From positions 1 to 11,186 of the forward strand of contig DLFZ01000069.1 of NCBI GenBank assembly GCA_002482435.1: a stretch of 11,186 nt of DNA, read 5' to 3'. Made by a program: the position numbers and the translations under genes. Origin of the DNA: Christensenella sp. UBA7707 (GTDB lineage Bacteria; Bacillota; Clostridia; Christensenellales; CAG-138). Below, in pieces: positions 1 to 6,688 of this stretch (position 1 is the stretch's first letter; each line of letters opens with the position of its first letter). The notes beneath the pieces are model-generated. The model saw only the letters and a list, made by a program, of their open reading frames with translations, ran no database searches and was not told where the DNA came from.

Positions 1-1433
1 GTATCCTGAAGCACCATGCCAAAAAGGGAACGAAGCTCGTTGCGCTTAAAATCGCGGATGTCGTGATTGTCGAGCGTGATACGTCCGCCGTTTACGTCGT
101 AAAAGCGCATCAAAAGCTTTACCATGGTGGTTTTACCGGCACCCGTCGGGCCGACGATTGCCACCTTCTGGCCCGGTTTGATGTCGGCGCTAAAGCCGTG
201 GATAATCGTTTTTTCCGAATCGTAACCGAACGAAACATTTTCAAAGCGCACACCTCCAGAAAGGCGCACGTTGGTTTTCGTATCCGCTTCGTTGGAGCGG
301 TTGACGCTCAGTGCATTTTCTGGCTCCTTCACTTCTTCATTCTGACCAAGGAATTCAAACACGCGCTCGGCGGCAGCGGCGGTTTGCTGCAGCACGTTGG
401 AGATGTTTGCGATTTGGGAAATGGGCTGCGTAAACGAACGCATGTACTGAATAAACGACTGTATGCCGCCAACCGTAAGCGTGCCGTTGGCCGCATAATA
501 GCCGCCGAGCATGCAAACTGCCACATAAGAAAGGTTGCCGATAAAACCAGTGATTGGCATCATCAGCCCCGAAAGAAAGTTGGCCTTCCATGCGGAATGG
601 TAGAGGGCTTCGTTGTAGCCGCCGAAGGTTTTCTCGGAATCTTCCTCGCCATTGAAGGCTTTCACGACCACGTGGCTACCGAACATTTCCTCCACATGCC
701 CGTTGACCTTTCCAAGGAACTTTTGCTGGTTAACAAAGTGCTTCTGCGACTTTTTCACCACAAAAATTACCGCGAACAGCGAGAGCGGCAGCATAACGAG
801 CGCAAATAGCGTAAGCTGCCAGCTGATGGAAAGCATCATCACGATAATGCCGATGAGCGAGGTAAGCGACGTAATGATTTGCGTCATGCTCTGGTTAAGC
901 GTTTGGTTGATGGTATCCACATCATTGGTGATGCGGCTAAGCACCTCGCCGTGCGTGGTAGTATCAAAAAACTTCAGGGGAAGTTTGTGGATTTTTCCGT
1001 TGATATCGCTTCTGAGGCGGCGGGTCACTTTCGCCGTTACGGACGACATTACAAACCCCTGTAAATAGGAGAGAAGTGCGCTGAAGCAGTAAAGCGCGAC
1101 GAGGCTCAGTATGATGGAGGCGATCTTGTCAAAATTGATGTCGCCCGTTCCGGATATCTTCGCCATCAACCCCGTAAACAGCTCGTCGGTCGCGCCGCCA
1201 AGTATTTTCGGCCCGAGGATTGAAAATACCGTGGAGGCAATGGCAAGCGTCCAAACGATAAGAATCGTCCACTTGTACTTACCGAGGTAACCCGCCAGCT
1301 TAAGGATGGTGCCTTTAAAATCCTTTGCCTTATCGCCAGGCATCATACCGCGTCCCATAGGGCCGCCACCGCCAGGGCCAAAGTGTTGCCGCTGCTGCGG
1401 CATAGCGTTGCGTTTTGTATGTTCAGAGCTCAT
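1..1433 (-). CDS. ABC exporter half-transporter (TMD-NBD), partial at left edge
   Basis: This is the second subunit of a putative heterodimeric ABC exporter in the inner membrane. I translated the minus strand directly: 477 codons are open from ATG at 1433 to the window edge. Residues 18-33 form a Gly/Met-rich cytoplasmic tail. The transmembrane domain follows (first helix about 55-75, others near 103-125, 185-225 and 285-312) with the usual coupling-helix region. The nucleotide-binding domain starts near residue 394. Walker A is GPTGAGKTT at 428-436 (Lys434) and the Q-loop Gln is 476. The signature motif, Walker B and H-loop lie outside the window. The start is supported by AGGAGG seven bases upstream and by an ATGA overlap with the stop of the upstream ABC gene, which suggests translational coupling. 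The family includes multidrug exporters (YfiC/BmrD/TM288-like). The substrate cannot be read from the sequence. Confidence 0.93.
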   Translation of the reverse strand, partial: MSSEHTKRNAMPQQRQHFGPGGGGPMGRGMMPGDKAKDFKGTILKLAGYLGKYKWTILIVWTLAIASTVFSILGPKILGGATDELFTGLMAKISGTGDINFDKIASIILSLVALYCFSALLSYLQGFVMSSVTAKVTRRLRSDINGKIHKLPLKFFDTTTHGEVLSRITNDVDTINQTLNQSMTQIITSLTSLIGIIVMMLSISWQLTLFALVMLPLSLFAVIFVVKKSQKHFVNQQKFLGKVNGHVEEMFGSHVVVKAFNGEEDSEKTFGGYNEALYHSAWKANFLSGLMMPITGFIGNLSYVAVCMLGGYYAANGTLTVGGIQSFIQYMRSFTQPISQIANISNVLQQTAAAAERVFEFLGQNEEVKEPENALSVNRSNEADTKTNVRLSGGVRFENVSFGYDSEKTIIHGFSADIKPGQKVAIVGPTGAGKTTMVKLLMRFYDVNGGRITLDNHDIRDFKRNELRSLFGMVLQD

Positions 1434-3667
1434 GCCAATTCCTCCTGTGAAAGCTGCGACGAAGCGATTTCATAATATTCCGGGCAGCTCTTGAGAAGCT
1501 CTCGGTGCGTGCCGCAGCCCACGATTTTGCCCATGTCGAGCACCAAAATCTGCTCCGCGTGCATAATTGTGCTTACGCGCTGCGCAACGATGATGACTGT
1601 GCTGTTGCCCGTATGTTCTTTGAGCGCCTTACGAAGCGCCACGTCTGTTTTAAAGTCGAGCGCCGAAAAGCTATCGTCAAACACGAAGATATCCGGATTT
1701 TTTGCGAGCGCACGCCCAATGGAGAGACGCTGCTTCTGCCCGCCGGAAACGTTTGTGCCACCTTGCGCAATTTCGTAAGAGAAGCCCTCGGGCAACTCAC
1801 GGATAAACCCTTCCGCTTGCGCGATGCGCGCAACCGTTTGAATCTCCTCATTCGAGGCATCTTTTTTGCCGTAACGGAGATTGCTTTCGACTGTGCCGGA
1901 AATAAGCACGCCTTTTTGCGGAACGTAGCCGATTTTTTTACGAAGCTCTTTTTGCCCGATCTCCCGCACATCCGCACCGTCCACAAGAATGCTGCCGGAG
2001 GTCACATCGTAAAAGCGAAGCAATAGGCTTGCGATGGTGGATTTGCCCGAGCCTGTGGATCCTATGATGGCCGTAGTTTCACCCGGCTTGGCAGTAAAGG
2101 TGATGTTGGAGAGCGTATCGTCCTCCGCATTGTTGTAGCGGAAGCAAACATTTTGAAATTCCACAAGCCCTTTTTTGCTTTCATCAAAAGGCTTAACAAG
2201 CTTCGGGTCGCGAATGGAGGGCTCGGTGTTGAGCACTTCCGCAATGCGTCCCACGGAAACCATGGCGCGCGGCACGAAGATGAACATCATGGAGATCATC
2301 AAAAACGACATAATGATCTGCATGGCATACTGCATGAACGCCATCATATCGCCGATTTGCATGGAGGACTGCGAAATTTGATGCGCGCCTACCCATACGA
2401 TCAATAGGGTTACGCCGTTCATGATAAGCATCATGATGGGCATCATGTATACCATCACGCGGGTTACGAATAGGTTGATTTTTGTAAGCTCATCATTGGC
2501 GGCTTCGAAGCGTTCCGTTTCGTGTGCTTGCGTACCGAAGGCTCTTATCACCATAAGGCCGCTAAGGCTTTCGCGCGAAACAAGGTTGAGCTTATCAACA
2601 AGCTTTTGAATGAGTTTGAACCTTGGCATGACAATCGAGGTAACTACAACCACTACGCCGATGAGCACCGTACAGGCCGCGGCAATAATCCAGCTCATGG
2701 AGGCAGAATGGCTGACCGCCATAATTACACCGCCGATCGCCATAATAGGGGCATAGCATATCAGGCGTATGCCCATCGTCAAAAGCATTTGAATTTGGCT
2801 GATATCGTTGGTGCAGCGGGTGATGAGGGAGGCGGTGGAGAACTTGTCGAACTCGGCGTTAGAAAAGCTTTCCACACGCGCAAAAACATCCTTGCGTATG
2901 TTGCGCGCGACACCGGCCGCAATGCGCGAGGAAATAAGGCTTACAAGCACCGTGGCGATGCCGCTCAAAAGCGCGATGCCGAGCATGATAAGCCCGATTT
3001 GGAGGATGTACGCGGTTTGCATGGCGGAAACGTCTGCACCGAGCTCTTCATACAAAAGCTTTGCGAGCATAATGCCGCTTTGGGATTTCAAGGTGTCATC
3101 GCTGCCCGCGGCCTCTTCATGCGCGGCAAGGATGGATTGCCGAGGGATCATGTCGAGCTGCGCCTGCGCAGCGTAAAGTTTGGTAATGTCCACACCGCCA
3201 AGGCTTGAACCGGTGCTGTTGCCCTCGGTTGCGGAAGCGGTTTTGCCCGCCTGGCGCATAAAGGTAACGAGCGTCCACGTGGAAGTTTCAAATGCTTTAT
3301 CGAGCGATTCTCGAACGGTTTGATCCACGCCAGCTTTCATAACATAAAGTTGTTCTGCAACATTCGCATAAAGCTCGCCGTAAGATTTCCCGTTTTCCGT
3401 AGTTTCATCGGAAGAAACAAGCGTGTAGTTTTCGTCGACGAGAGCACGCTCCGTATCAGACATAAAGGTTTGCATGAGCTTCATGCCCTCTATGCTCAGC
3501 GCGCCCGGCGCCGCGTGCTCGATGCCGCTTTGCTGTATGCCGACGTTGACAATTTTCGACATATAGTTGGGCAGGTTCAAATCACACATCGCTTGGCCAA
3601 ACAGCAGGCCAAGCGCCAACAGGAAGCCCCCAAGAAACGGGATTAGGTAACGGGCTACTCTTTTCAA
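1430..3667 (-). CDS. ABC exporter half-transporter with degenerate ATP site and large TM1-TM2 insert
   Basis: First subunit of the putative heterodimeric ABC exporter, 745 residues against roughly 580 for a typical half-transporter. Helix 1 is about residues 7-27. Some 180 mostly hydrophilic residues (about 30-215) follow before helix 2 near 219-249, presumably an extracytoplasmic domain. The remaining helices lie near 301-320, 326-347, 404-428 and 445-468. The ATPase domain has Walker A GSTGSGKST (536-544), Q-loop Gln584, signature VSGGQ (640-644) and D-loop SALD (668-671). Walker B ends in Asp664-Asp665, so the catalytic Glu is Asp, and the H-loop His is Gln696 (AQRVST). Known asymmetric exporters such as TM287/288 and BmrCD carry one such non-catalytic site. 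The start is TTG at 3667 in a TTGA overlap with the marR stop, with AAGGAG about ten bases upstream. Function is inferred as drug or toxic-compound efflux. Confidence 0.94.
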   Translation of the reverse strand: MKRVARYLIPFLGGFLLALGLLFGQAMCDLNLPNYMSKIVNVGIQQSGIEHAAPGALSIEGMKLMQTFMSDTERALVDENYTLVSSDETTENGKSYGELYANVAEQLYVMKAGVDQTVRESLDKAFETSTWTLVTFMRQAGKTASATEGNSTGSSLGGVDITKLYAAQAQLDMIPRQSILAAHEEAAGSDDTLKSQSGIMLAKLLYEELGADVSAMQTAYILQIGLIMLGIALLSGIATVLVSLISSRIAAGVARNIRKDVFARVESFSNAEFDKFSTASLITRCTNDISQIQMLLTMGIRLICYAPIMAIGGVIMAVSHSASMSWIIAAACTVLIGVVVVVTSIVMPRFKLIQKLVDKLNLVSRESLSGLMVIRAFGTQAHETERFEAANDELTKINLFVTRVMVYMMPIMMLIMNGVTLLIVWVGAHQISQSSMQIGDMMAFMQYAMQIIMSFLMISMMFIFVPRAMVSVGRIAEVLNTEPSIRDPKLVKPFDESKKGLVEFQNVCFRYNNAEDDTLSNITFTAKPGETTAIIGSTGSGKSTIASLLLRFYDVTSGSILVDGADVREIGQKELRKKIGYVPQKGVLISGTVESNLRYGKKDASNEEIQTVARIAQAEGFIRELPEGFSYEIAQGGTNVSGGQKQRLSIGRALAKNPDIFVFDDSFSALDFKTDVALRKALKEHTGNSTVIIVAQRVSTIMHAEQILVLDMGKIVGCGTHRELLKSCPEYYEIASSQLSQEELA

Positions 3668-4140
3668 GACCTAGGATCTCCTTCCAAAGCTTTTTCAGCG
3701 TTTTCACGCATGATTTCATCTGTCACGTCAGAAAGTTTGTTGATAAGCTCAATGAGCTTACGCGAGTCTTCCTCGCCGAAGCGGGCAACGGCTTCCTCCA
3801 TCATACGGTGTACATGTTCCTTCGCGGCTTGAAGGATCGCCCTCCCTTGGGGCGTTAAAACGACCATTACTTTTCTCCGGTCGCGTTTATCCGTTTCCCG
3901 CACGATGAGGCCCTTGCTTTCAAGACCGCTTAAAATCTGCGAAACGGCAGGCTTTGAAAAATCAAGCTTGCTTTGAATTTCGGAAACCCAAACGCGGTCT
4001 TCTCCACCAAAGGGGCTGCTTCCGATGCGGCTGAGTACGAAAAATTCGCCCCTTCGAATGTTAAGGCCGGGAGGAAAGGGGATCTCATGCTTTTTAAACC
4101 GCATTGCTGCGCGTATAAGCTCTTCGGGAAGACTGAACAT
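3664..4140 (-). CDS. MarR-family transcriptional regulator
   Basis: A 158-residue winged-helix repressor of the MarR family that probably controls its own operon with the two exporter genes. The DNA-binding region runs from about residue 50 to 96. The recognition helix is about 62-77 (KPAVSQILSGLESKG) and the wing contains the RETDKRDRRK stretch near 81-90, the usual D-x-R-x wing pattern. A C-terminal helix pair for dimerisation follows. I chose ATG at 4140 because AGGGTGG lies five bases upstream; the same AGGGTGG precedes the DUF1858 start. In-frame GTG codons at 4149 and 4146 are alternatives but have no well-spaced ribosome site. The stop overlaps the TTG start of the next gene. MarR proteins typically release DNA when they bind small phenolic or drug-like ligands or are oxidised. 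The ligand here is unknown. Confidence 0.92.
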   Translation of the reverse strand: MFSLPEELIRAAMRFKKHEIPFPPGLNIRRGEFFVLSRIGSSPFGGEDRVWVSEIQSKLDFSKPAVSQILSGLESKGLIVRETDKRDRRKVMVVLTPQGRAILQAAKEHVHRMMEEAVARFGEEDSRKLIELINKLSDVTDEIMRENAEKALEGDPRS

Positions 4141-4176
4141 CTGCACCACCCTAAAAATAGTTTATGCCATAAAATA

Positions 4177-4188
4177 TTAAGCACTTAA
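4177..4188. promoter_or_regulatory. candidate MarR operator
   Basis: A perfect inverted repeat, TTAAG-CA-CTTAA, overlies the predicted transcription start of the marR operon (about 4184). That position would block transcription, as expected for autorepression. Its half CACTTAA recurs at 4255-4261, and a shorter ACTTAA lies at 4233-4238. MarR proteins commonly bind AT-rich palindromes of this kind next to their own promoters. Assignment to this protein is inference. Confidence 0.35.
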
Positions 4189-4190
4189 AA

Positions 4191-4219
4191 ATTTTAATCC
4201 ACATGACAAAAGCACGCAA
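4191..4219 (-). promoter_or_regulatory. candidate promoter of the marR-ABC operon
   Basis: On the minus strand a -10 box TAAAAT (4191-4196, five of six consensus bases) lies 17 bases downstream of TTGCGT (4214-4219), a weak -35 that keeps only the TTG. The predicted transcription start is near 4184, leaving a leader of about 44 bases before the marR ATG. This is a consensus match only. Confidence 0.45.
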
Positions 4220-4306
4220 GTGCAGATCGTGAACTTAATGTGACATAAAAAGAACACTTAACGGATACAAGGTAAAAGTTGTTATTTTTGCAGATAGATT
4301 TCATTT

Positions 4307-4322
4307 TGTTGTATTTACAACA
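4307..4322. promoter_or_regulatory. 16-bp palindrome, candidate Crp/Fnr-type activator site
   Basis: TGTTGTATTTACAACA is a perfect palindrome with 7-base arms and a 2-base centre. Read as 5-6-5 it has the geometry of Crp/Fnr-family sites (half-site TGTTG against the Crp half TGTGA). Its centre at 4314.5 falls about 41.5 bases upstream of the predicted start (about 4356) of the plus-strand operon, the class II activator position. The outer arms also resemble a Rex site (TTGTT...AACA), so Rex is an alternative. Confidence 0.45.
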
Positions 4323-4343
4323 TGAATTGTTCAAGGGTTGAGT

Positions 4344-4349
4344 TATACT
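4344..4349 (+). promoter_or_regulatory. candidate -10 box of the DUF1858/DUF438 operon
   Basis: TATACT matches five of six -10 consensus bases, and the expected start is near 4356. No good -35 hexamer lies 16-18 bases upstream: the bases there read CATGAA or similar. A missing -35 fits an activator-dependent promoter, and the palindrome at 4307-4322 lies where such an activator would bind. Confidence 0.45.
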
Positions 4350-4380
4350 AGGCTTACCTAATGAAAATGAAGGGAGTGGC

Positions 4381-4428
4381 ATGAGAAAGGCACTTACTTC
4401 CAAAATAACGGAAAAGGGTGGAAGTTGA
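4381..4428 (+). CDS. possible 15-codon leader ORF
   Basis: An ATG preceded by AGGGAG (4371-4376) opens a 15-codon frame, translated MRKALTSKITEKGGS. Its TGA shares one base with the ATG of the DUF1858 gene (TGATG at 4426-4430). The peptide is basic, has no membrane segment, and shows no run of one amino acid as attenuation leaders do. The spacing from ribosome site to start is only four bases, which is short. If translated, it would couple ribosomes into the next gene. It could also be chance, because the DUF1858 start has its own AGGGTGG site inside this frame. Confidence 0.3.
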   Translation: MRKALTSKITEKGGS

Positions 4429-4712
4429 TGAAGTTTCATGTTGATTTGGAGTATGTGCAAACCGTTGCGGAGGTGAAGGATATGGAAGCGAAGAGCATTG
4501 ACCTAAATCAGTCGGTATATGAGCTATGTAAAAAGTATCCGGAACTTATGGAGCTATTGGCTGCAATGGGTTTTAAGGATATTACCAAACCGGGTATGCT
4601 GGCTAGCGCTGGCCGATTCATGACAATTCCCAAGGGCGCGGCGCTTAAAAAACTGGAGATGGATAAAATAAAACAACAATTGGCCGAGAACGGGTTCTCT
4701 GTCAACGAATAG
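4428..4712 (+). CDS. DUF1858 domain protein
   Basis: A 94-residue soluble protein. Residues about 23-90 match what I recall of the DUF1858 domain (seen near hybrid-cluster and hemerythrin proteins): IDLNQSVYELCKKYPEL at 25-41, then a GF-x-DITKPGM turn and a helical tail. It has one Cys (about position 34) and lacks the paired cysteines of other DUF1858 members, so a thiol redox role is not supported. The start is ATG 4428 with AGGGTGG six bases upstream; a TTG three bases earlier is less likely. The gene is followed after 11 bases by the DUF438 gene, whose AGGAGGT site lies in the gap, so the two are almost certainly co-transcribed. In related genomes DUF1858 and DUF438 modules are neighbours or fused, which suggests a shared role. 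The biochemical function is unknown. Confidence 0.82.
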   Translation: MKFHVDLEYVQTVAEVKDMEAKSIDLNQSVYELCKKYPELMELLAAMGFKDITKPGMLASAGRFMTIPKGAALKKLEMDKIKQQLAENGFSVNE

Positions 4713-4723
4713 GAGGTAGGAAC

Positions 4724-5167
4724 ATGAGTCAGGAAATAAACAACCGGGAATACCGCAAGAACGTGATCAAGGATCTCCTACGCAAGCTACATGCAGGCCA
4801 AACAGTGGATGACGTGAAGGAAGAGTTTGACAATGCCTTCAGCGGCGTTTCCGCTTCCGAAATCTCGGAAGCGGAGCAGGCGCTGATTATGGAAGGCTTG
4901 CCGGTAAGCGAGGTGCAGCGCCTTTGCGACGTTCATGCCGCCGTTTTCAAGGGCAGCATTGAGCAAATACATGCACCTGCCGACCCCGCGCAGATGCCCG
5001 GCCACCCCGCCCATACACTCAAAGAGGAAAACCGGGCGCTTAAACAGCTGATTGCCGATCGCATACGTCCGGCACTGAAAGCCTTCTTGGGCGGCAAACA
5101 GCCGGCCACGCGGCTTGCCGGGGAAATCGGAAGCGCTCAAGCAGATCGATCGGCATTACCTGCGTAA
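4724..5167 (+). CDS. DUF438/hemerythrin-PAS protein, N-terminal part of a frameshifted gene
   Basis: First half of a gene split by an apparent frameshift. The start is ATG 4724 with AGGAGGT six bases upstream. Residues about 8-80 form the DUF438 domain, ending in the characteristic LCDVHAAVFKGSI. GHPAH at 93-97 and KEEN at 100-103 begin the hemerythrin-like HHE bundle. After about residue 135 (GEI) the family sequence should continue with ALKQIDRHYLRKEN. That sequence is present, but one frame over. This frame instead adds about 12 unrelated residues and stops at 5165-5167. Removing one G at 5129-5130 would restore a 400-residue protein ending at 5927, a normal architecture for the family. 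As it stands, the product would lack most iron ligands and the PAS domain. The cause may be a true mutation or a sequencing error. Confidence 0.8.
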   Translation: MSQEINNREYRKNVIKDLLRKLHAGQTVDDVKEEFDNAFSGVSASEISEAEQALIMEGLPVSEVQRLCDVHAAVFKGSIEQIHAPADPAQMPGHPAHTLKEENRALKQLIADRIRPALKAFLGGKQPATRLAGEIGSAQADRSALPA

Positions 5168-5927
5168 GGAAAACCTGTTCTTTCCGTACATGGAGCAATA
5201 CGGAATTGTTGCGCCGCCCAAGGTCATGTGGGGTGTAGATGACGAAATACGCGCACTGATTAAGGAAGGGTCCGCACTGGCCAGTGTTGGCGACGTGGCG
5301 GTAGAAGCCAAGCTTGAAGAAGCGCTGAACCGCGTTGAGGAAATGATCTTCAAAGAGGAAAATATCCTTCTGCCGATGCTACTTGAAACACTCACGCCGC
5401 AGGAATGGAAGAACATTGCGGAAGAAAGCACGGAGCTTGGCTACTGCCTAATCGATGAACCGCCTACGTGGCAGCCCACGGCAGCAGCGGATGCGGCAGT
5501 GCCTCCGACAACACCGGAGCGCGGCGACATTTCCTTCCCAACCGGATTCCTATCCGTTGCTGAGGTGACGCACCTTCTTAATACGATCCCTGTCGACATT
5601 ACTTTTGTTGGGAAAGACGATACAGTACGCTATTTCTCGCAGGGCGCCGAGCGTGTTTTCCCTCGAACCAAAGCCATCATCGGGAGGAAAGTATCCCACT
5701 GCCACCCGCCGGCAAGCGTACATATCGTGGAAGGTATTGTAGAAGACCTCAAATCGGGTAAAAAAGACCACGAGGATTTTTGGATCAAGATGAGCGGCAA
5801 ATACATTTATATTCGCTATTTCGCGGTACGGGATGAGAAGGGCGAATATCTTGGCGTGCTGGAAGTGACGCAGGATATTGCAGGCATCCAGCAGATCGCC
5901 GGTGAAAAGCGGCTTGTATCGGAATGA
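5115..5927 (+). pseudogene. DUF438/hemerythrin-PAS protein, C-terminal part, out of frame
   Basis: Second half of the DUF438-hemerythrin-PAS gene, in the +1 frame relative to the first. It continues the HHE bundle with HYLRKEN (corrected residues 144-150), FPYMEQYG, the conserved KVMWGVDDEIR segment and EENILLP. A Pro/Ala-rich linker follows (corrected about 245-270). A PAS domain spans about 280-395 and includes an HCHPP motif (325-329). HHE bundles bind a diiron centre and handle oxygen or nitric oxide. This PAS type is usually a small-molecule or redox sensor, so the intact protein was probably a cytoplasmic gas or redox sensor. The only early start in this frame is TTG at 5115 with no ribosome site, so independent translation is unlikely. 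The reading frame is otherwise undamaged over 800 bases, pointing to a very recent change or a base-call error. Confidence 0.78.
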
Positions 5928-5990
5928 AAGCCGCTCACCGATTGCACCCTGACTACTTTTAAGCCGCATGCTCAATTTGTCTCGAATCAA

Positions 5991-6028
5991 AACAAAAACC
6001 GATGGAAATAATCCCATCGGTTTTTGTT
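5991..6028. terminator. bidirectional rho-independent terminator
   Basis: A stem with arms AAAAACCGATGG (5994-6005) and CCATCGGTTTTT (6014-6025), extended by three pairs outside, around an 8-base loop. The T-run on each strand lets it serve both the plus-strand DUF438 gene and the minus-strand acetyltransferase gene. The same arms recur at 6656-6685. Confidence 0.85.
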
Positions 6029-6127
6029 GAACCAATGATGTAAAAAACGTTTTTAGGAAATCAAGCAAAATTTGCCTGAGAATTTACTGCTAAGCTAAAT
6101 TTCTCCAGGTTCATATTATGCTGCGAA
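6029..6127. other. AT-rich intergenic segment with imperfect inverted repeat
   Basis: No gene is seen here. It holds the perfect palindrome AAAAACGTTTTT at 6043-6054 and an imperfect inverted repeat, CCTGAGAATTT (6075-6085) against AAATTTCTCCAGG (6097-6109), just past the acetyltransferase stop. Neither resembles a named element. Confidence 0.4.
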
Positions 6128-6640
6128 TCATTGTATATTGATCGTTCCAGCTTTGCCCAACAAAGCTCCGGAAATCAATTCGAGAGCCATGCACCATTCA
6201 GCATTTTTATTTTTATCAGCAACATGGAAAATTCCAAACTCATAAGTTGGCTTAAAACTGAATTTATGGTAGAAACTAGGTTCTCCGCAAAGGAAGATAG
6301 CCTTATATCCCATTTCTTTTGCAATTTGGAAAGCTTCCTTCATCATGGCACGAGCAATTCCTCTGCGGAAAAATTGGGGATGAACACTTATGGGAGACAA
6401 TAAAAGTTCAGTATAAACACCAGCCGATGTAGTAATTTCTGTTTTATATAACACAATCTGACCAACTAGCTGCCCATCATCATTTTCTGCAACCAAAGAT
6501 AGTTCTGGGATGAAGGTACCCTTTTTACGAACTTCATTTAAATAATCCCATTCTCCTTCATTGGTAGATGTAGCAAACGCTTTTTTAACGAGTTCATACA
6601 CTTCATCGTAGTCAGATGGCTGTTCCTGTCGAATAATCAT
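6128..6640 (-). CDS. GNAT-family N-acetyltransferase
   Basis: A 170-residue single-domain acetyltransferase of the GNAT fold, closest by eye to YhbS-like members that move an acetyl group from acetyl-CoA to an unknown amine. The N-terminus MIIRQEQPSDYDEVYELVKKAF is the usual first strand and helix. The central strand LLLSPISVHP (79-88) leads into the CoA pyrophosphate loop FFRRGIARAM (90-99); the first position of the Q/R-x-x-G-x-G/A motif is Phe91. The downstream helix and LCGEPSFYHKFSFKP (117-131) are typical of this subgroup. ATG 6640 is preceded by AGGAG six bases upstream. Its base composition (about 37-38% G+C in two sampled lines) is well below that of its neighbours (about 52% in a sampled spoIVA line). 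It sits alone between two near-identical terminators beside a tRNA gene, which suggests acquisition by transfer. The substrate is not predictable. Confidence 0.9.
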   Translation of the reverse strand: MIIRQEQPSDYDEVYELVKKAFATSTNEGEWDYLNEVRKKGTFIPELSLVAENDDGQLVGQIVLYKTEITTSAGVYTELLLSPISVHPQFFRRGIARAMMKEAFQIAKEMGYKAIFLCGEPSFYHKFSFKPTYEFGIFHVADKNKNAEWCMALELISGALLGKAGTINIQ

Positions 6641-6653
6641 ATAAATCTCCTAT

Positions 6654-6687
6654 ACAAAAACCGATGGAAAAATCCATCGGTTTTTAT
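6654..6687 (-). terminator. terminator of tRNA-Pro, copy of the 5991 hairpin
   Basis: A 13-bp stem, AAAAACCGATGGA against TCCATCGGTTTTT, with an AAAA loop, beginning a few bases after the CCA end of tRNA-Pro on the minus strand and followed there by a T-run. The arms are identical over 12 bases to the terminator at 5991-6028, and the left flank is identical over 17 bases (6654-6670 against 5992-6008). Confidence 0.85.
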
Positions 6688-6688
6688 T

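Noticed and set aside
63..809. Long plus-strand open frame of 248 codons
   Set aside because: It lies antisense to the second ABC gene, whose minus-strand translation is a clear ABC exporter; the plus-strand product has no recognisable domain.
2522..3208. Plus-strand open frame of 228 codons
   Set aside because: Antisense shadow of the first ABC gene, Arg/His-rich composition typical of a reverse frame, no ribosome site considered convincing.
4194..4460. Minus-strand open frame of 88 codons across the divergent promoter region
   Set aside because: It crosses the candidate promoters and the start of the DUF1858 gene and encodes nothing recognisable.
5115..5167. Programmed +1 frameshift in the DUF438 gene
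   Set aside because: No slow codon, stop-codon slip site or internal ribosome-binding stimulator is seen at the junction, and as I recall family members are encoded in one frame. Mutation or sequencing error is simpler.
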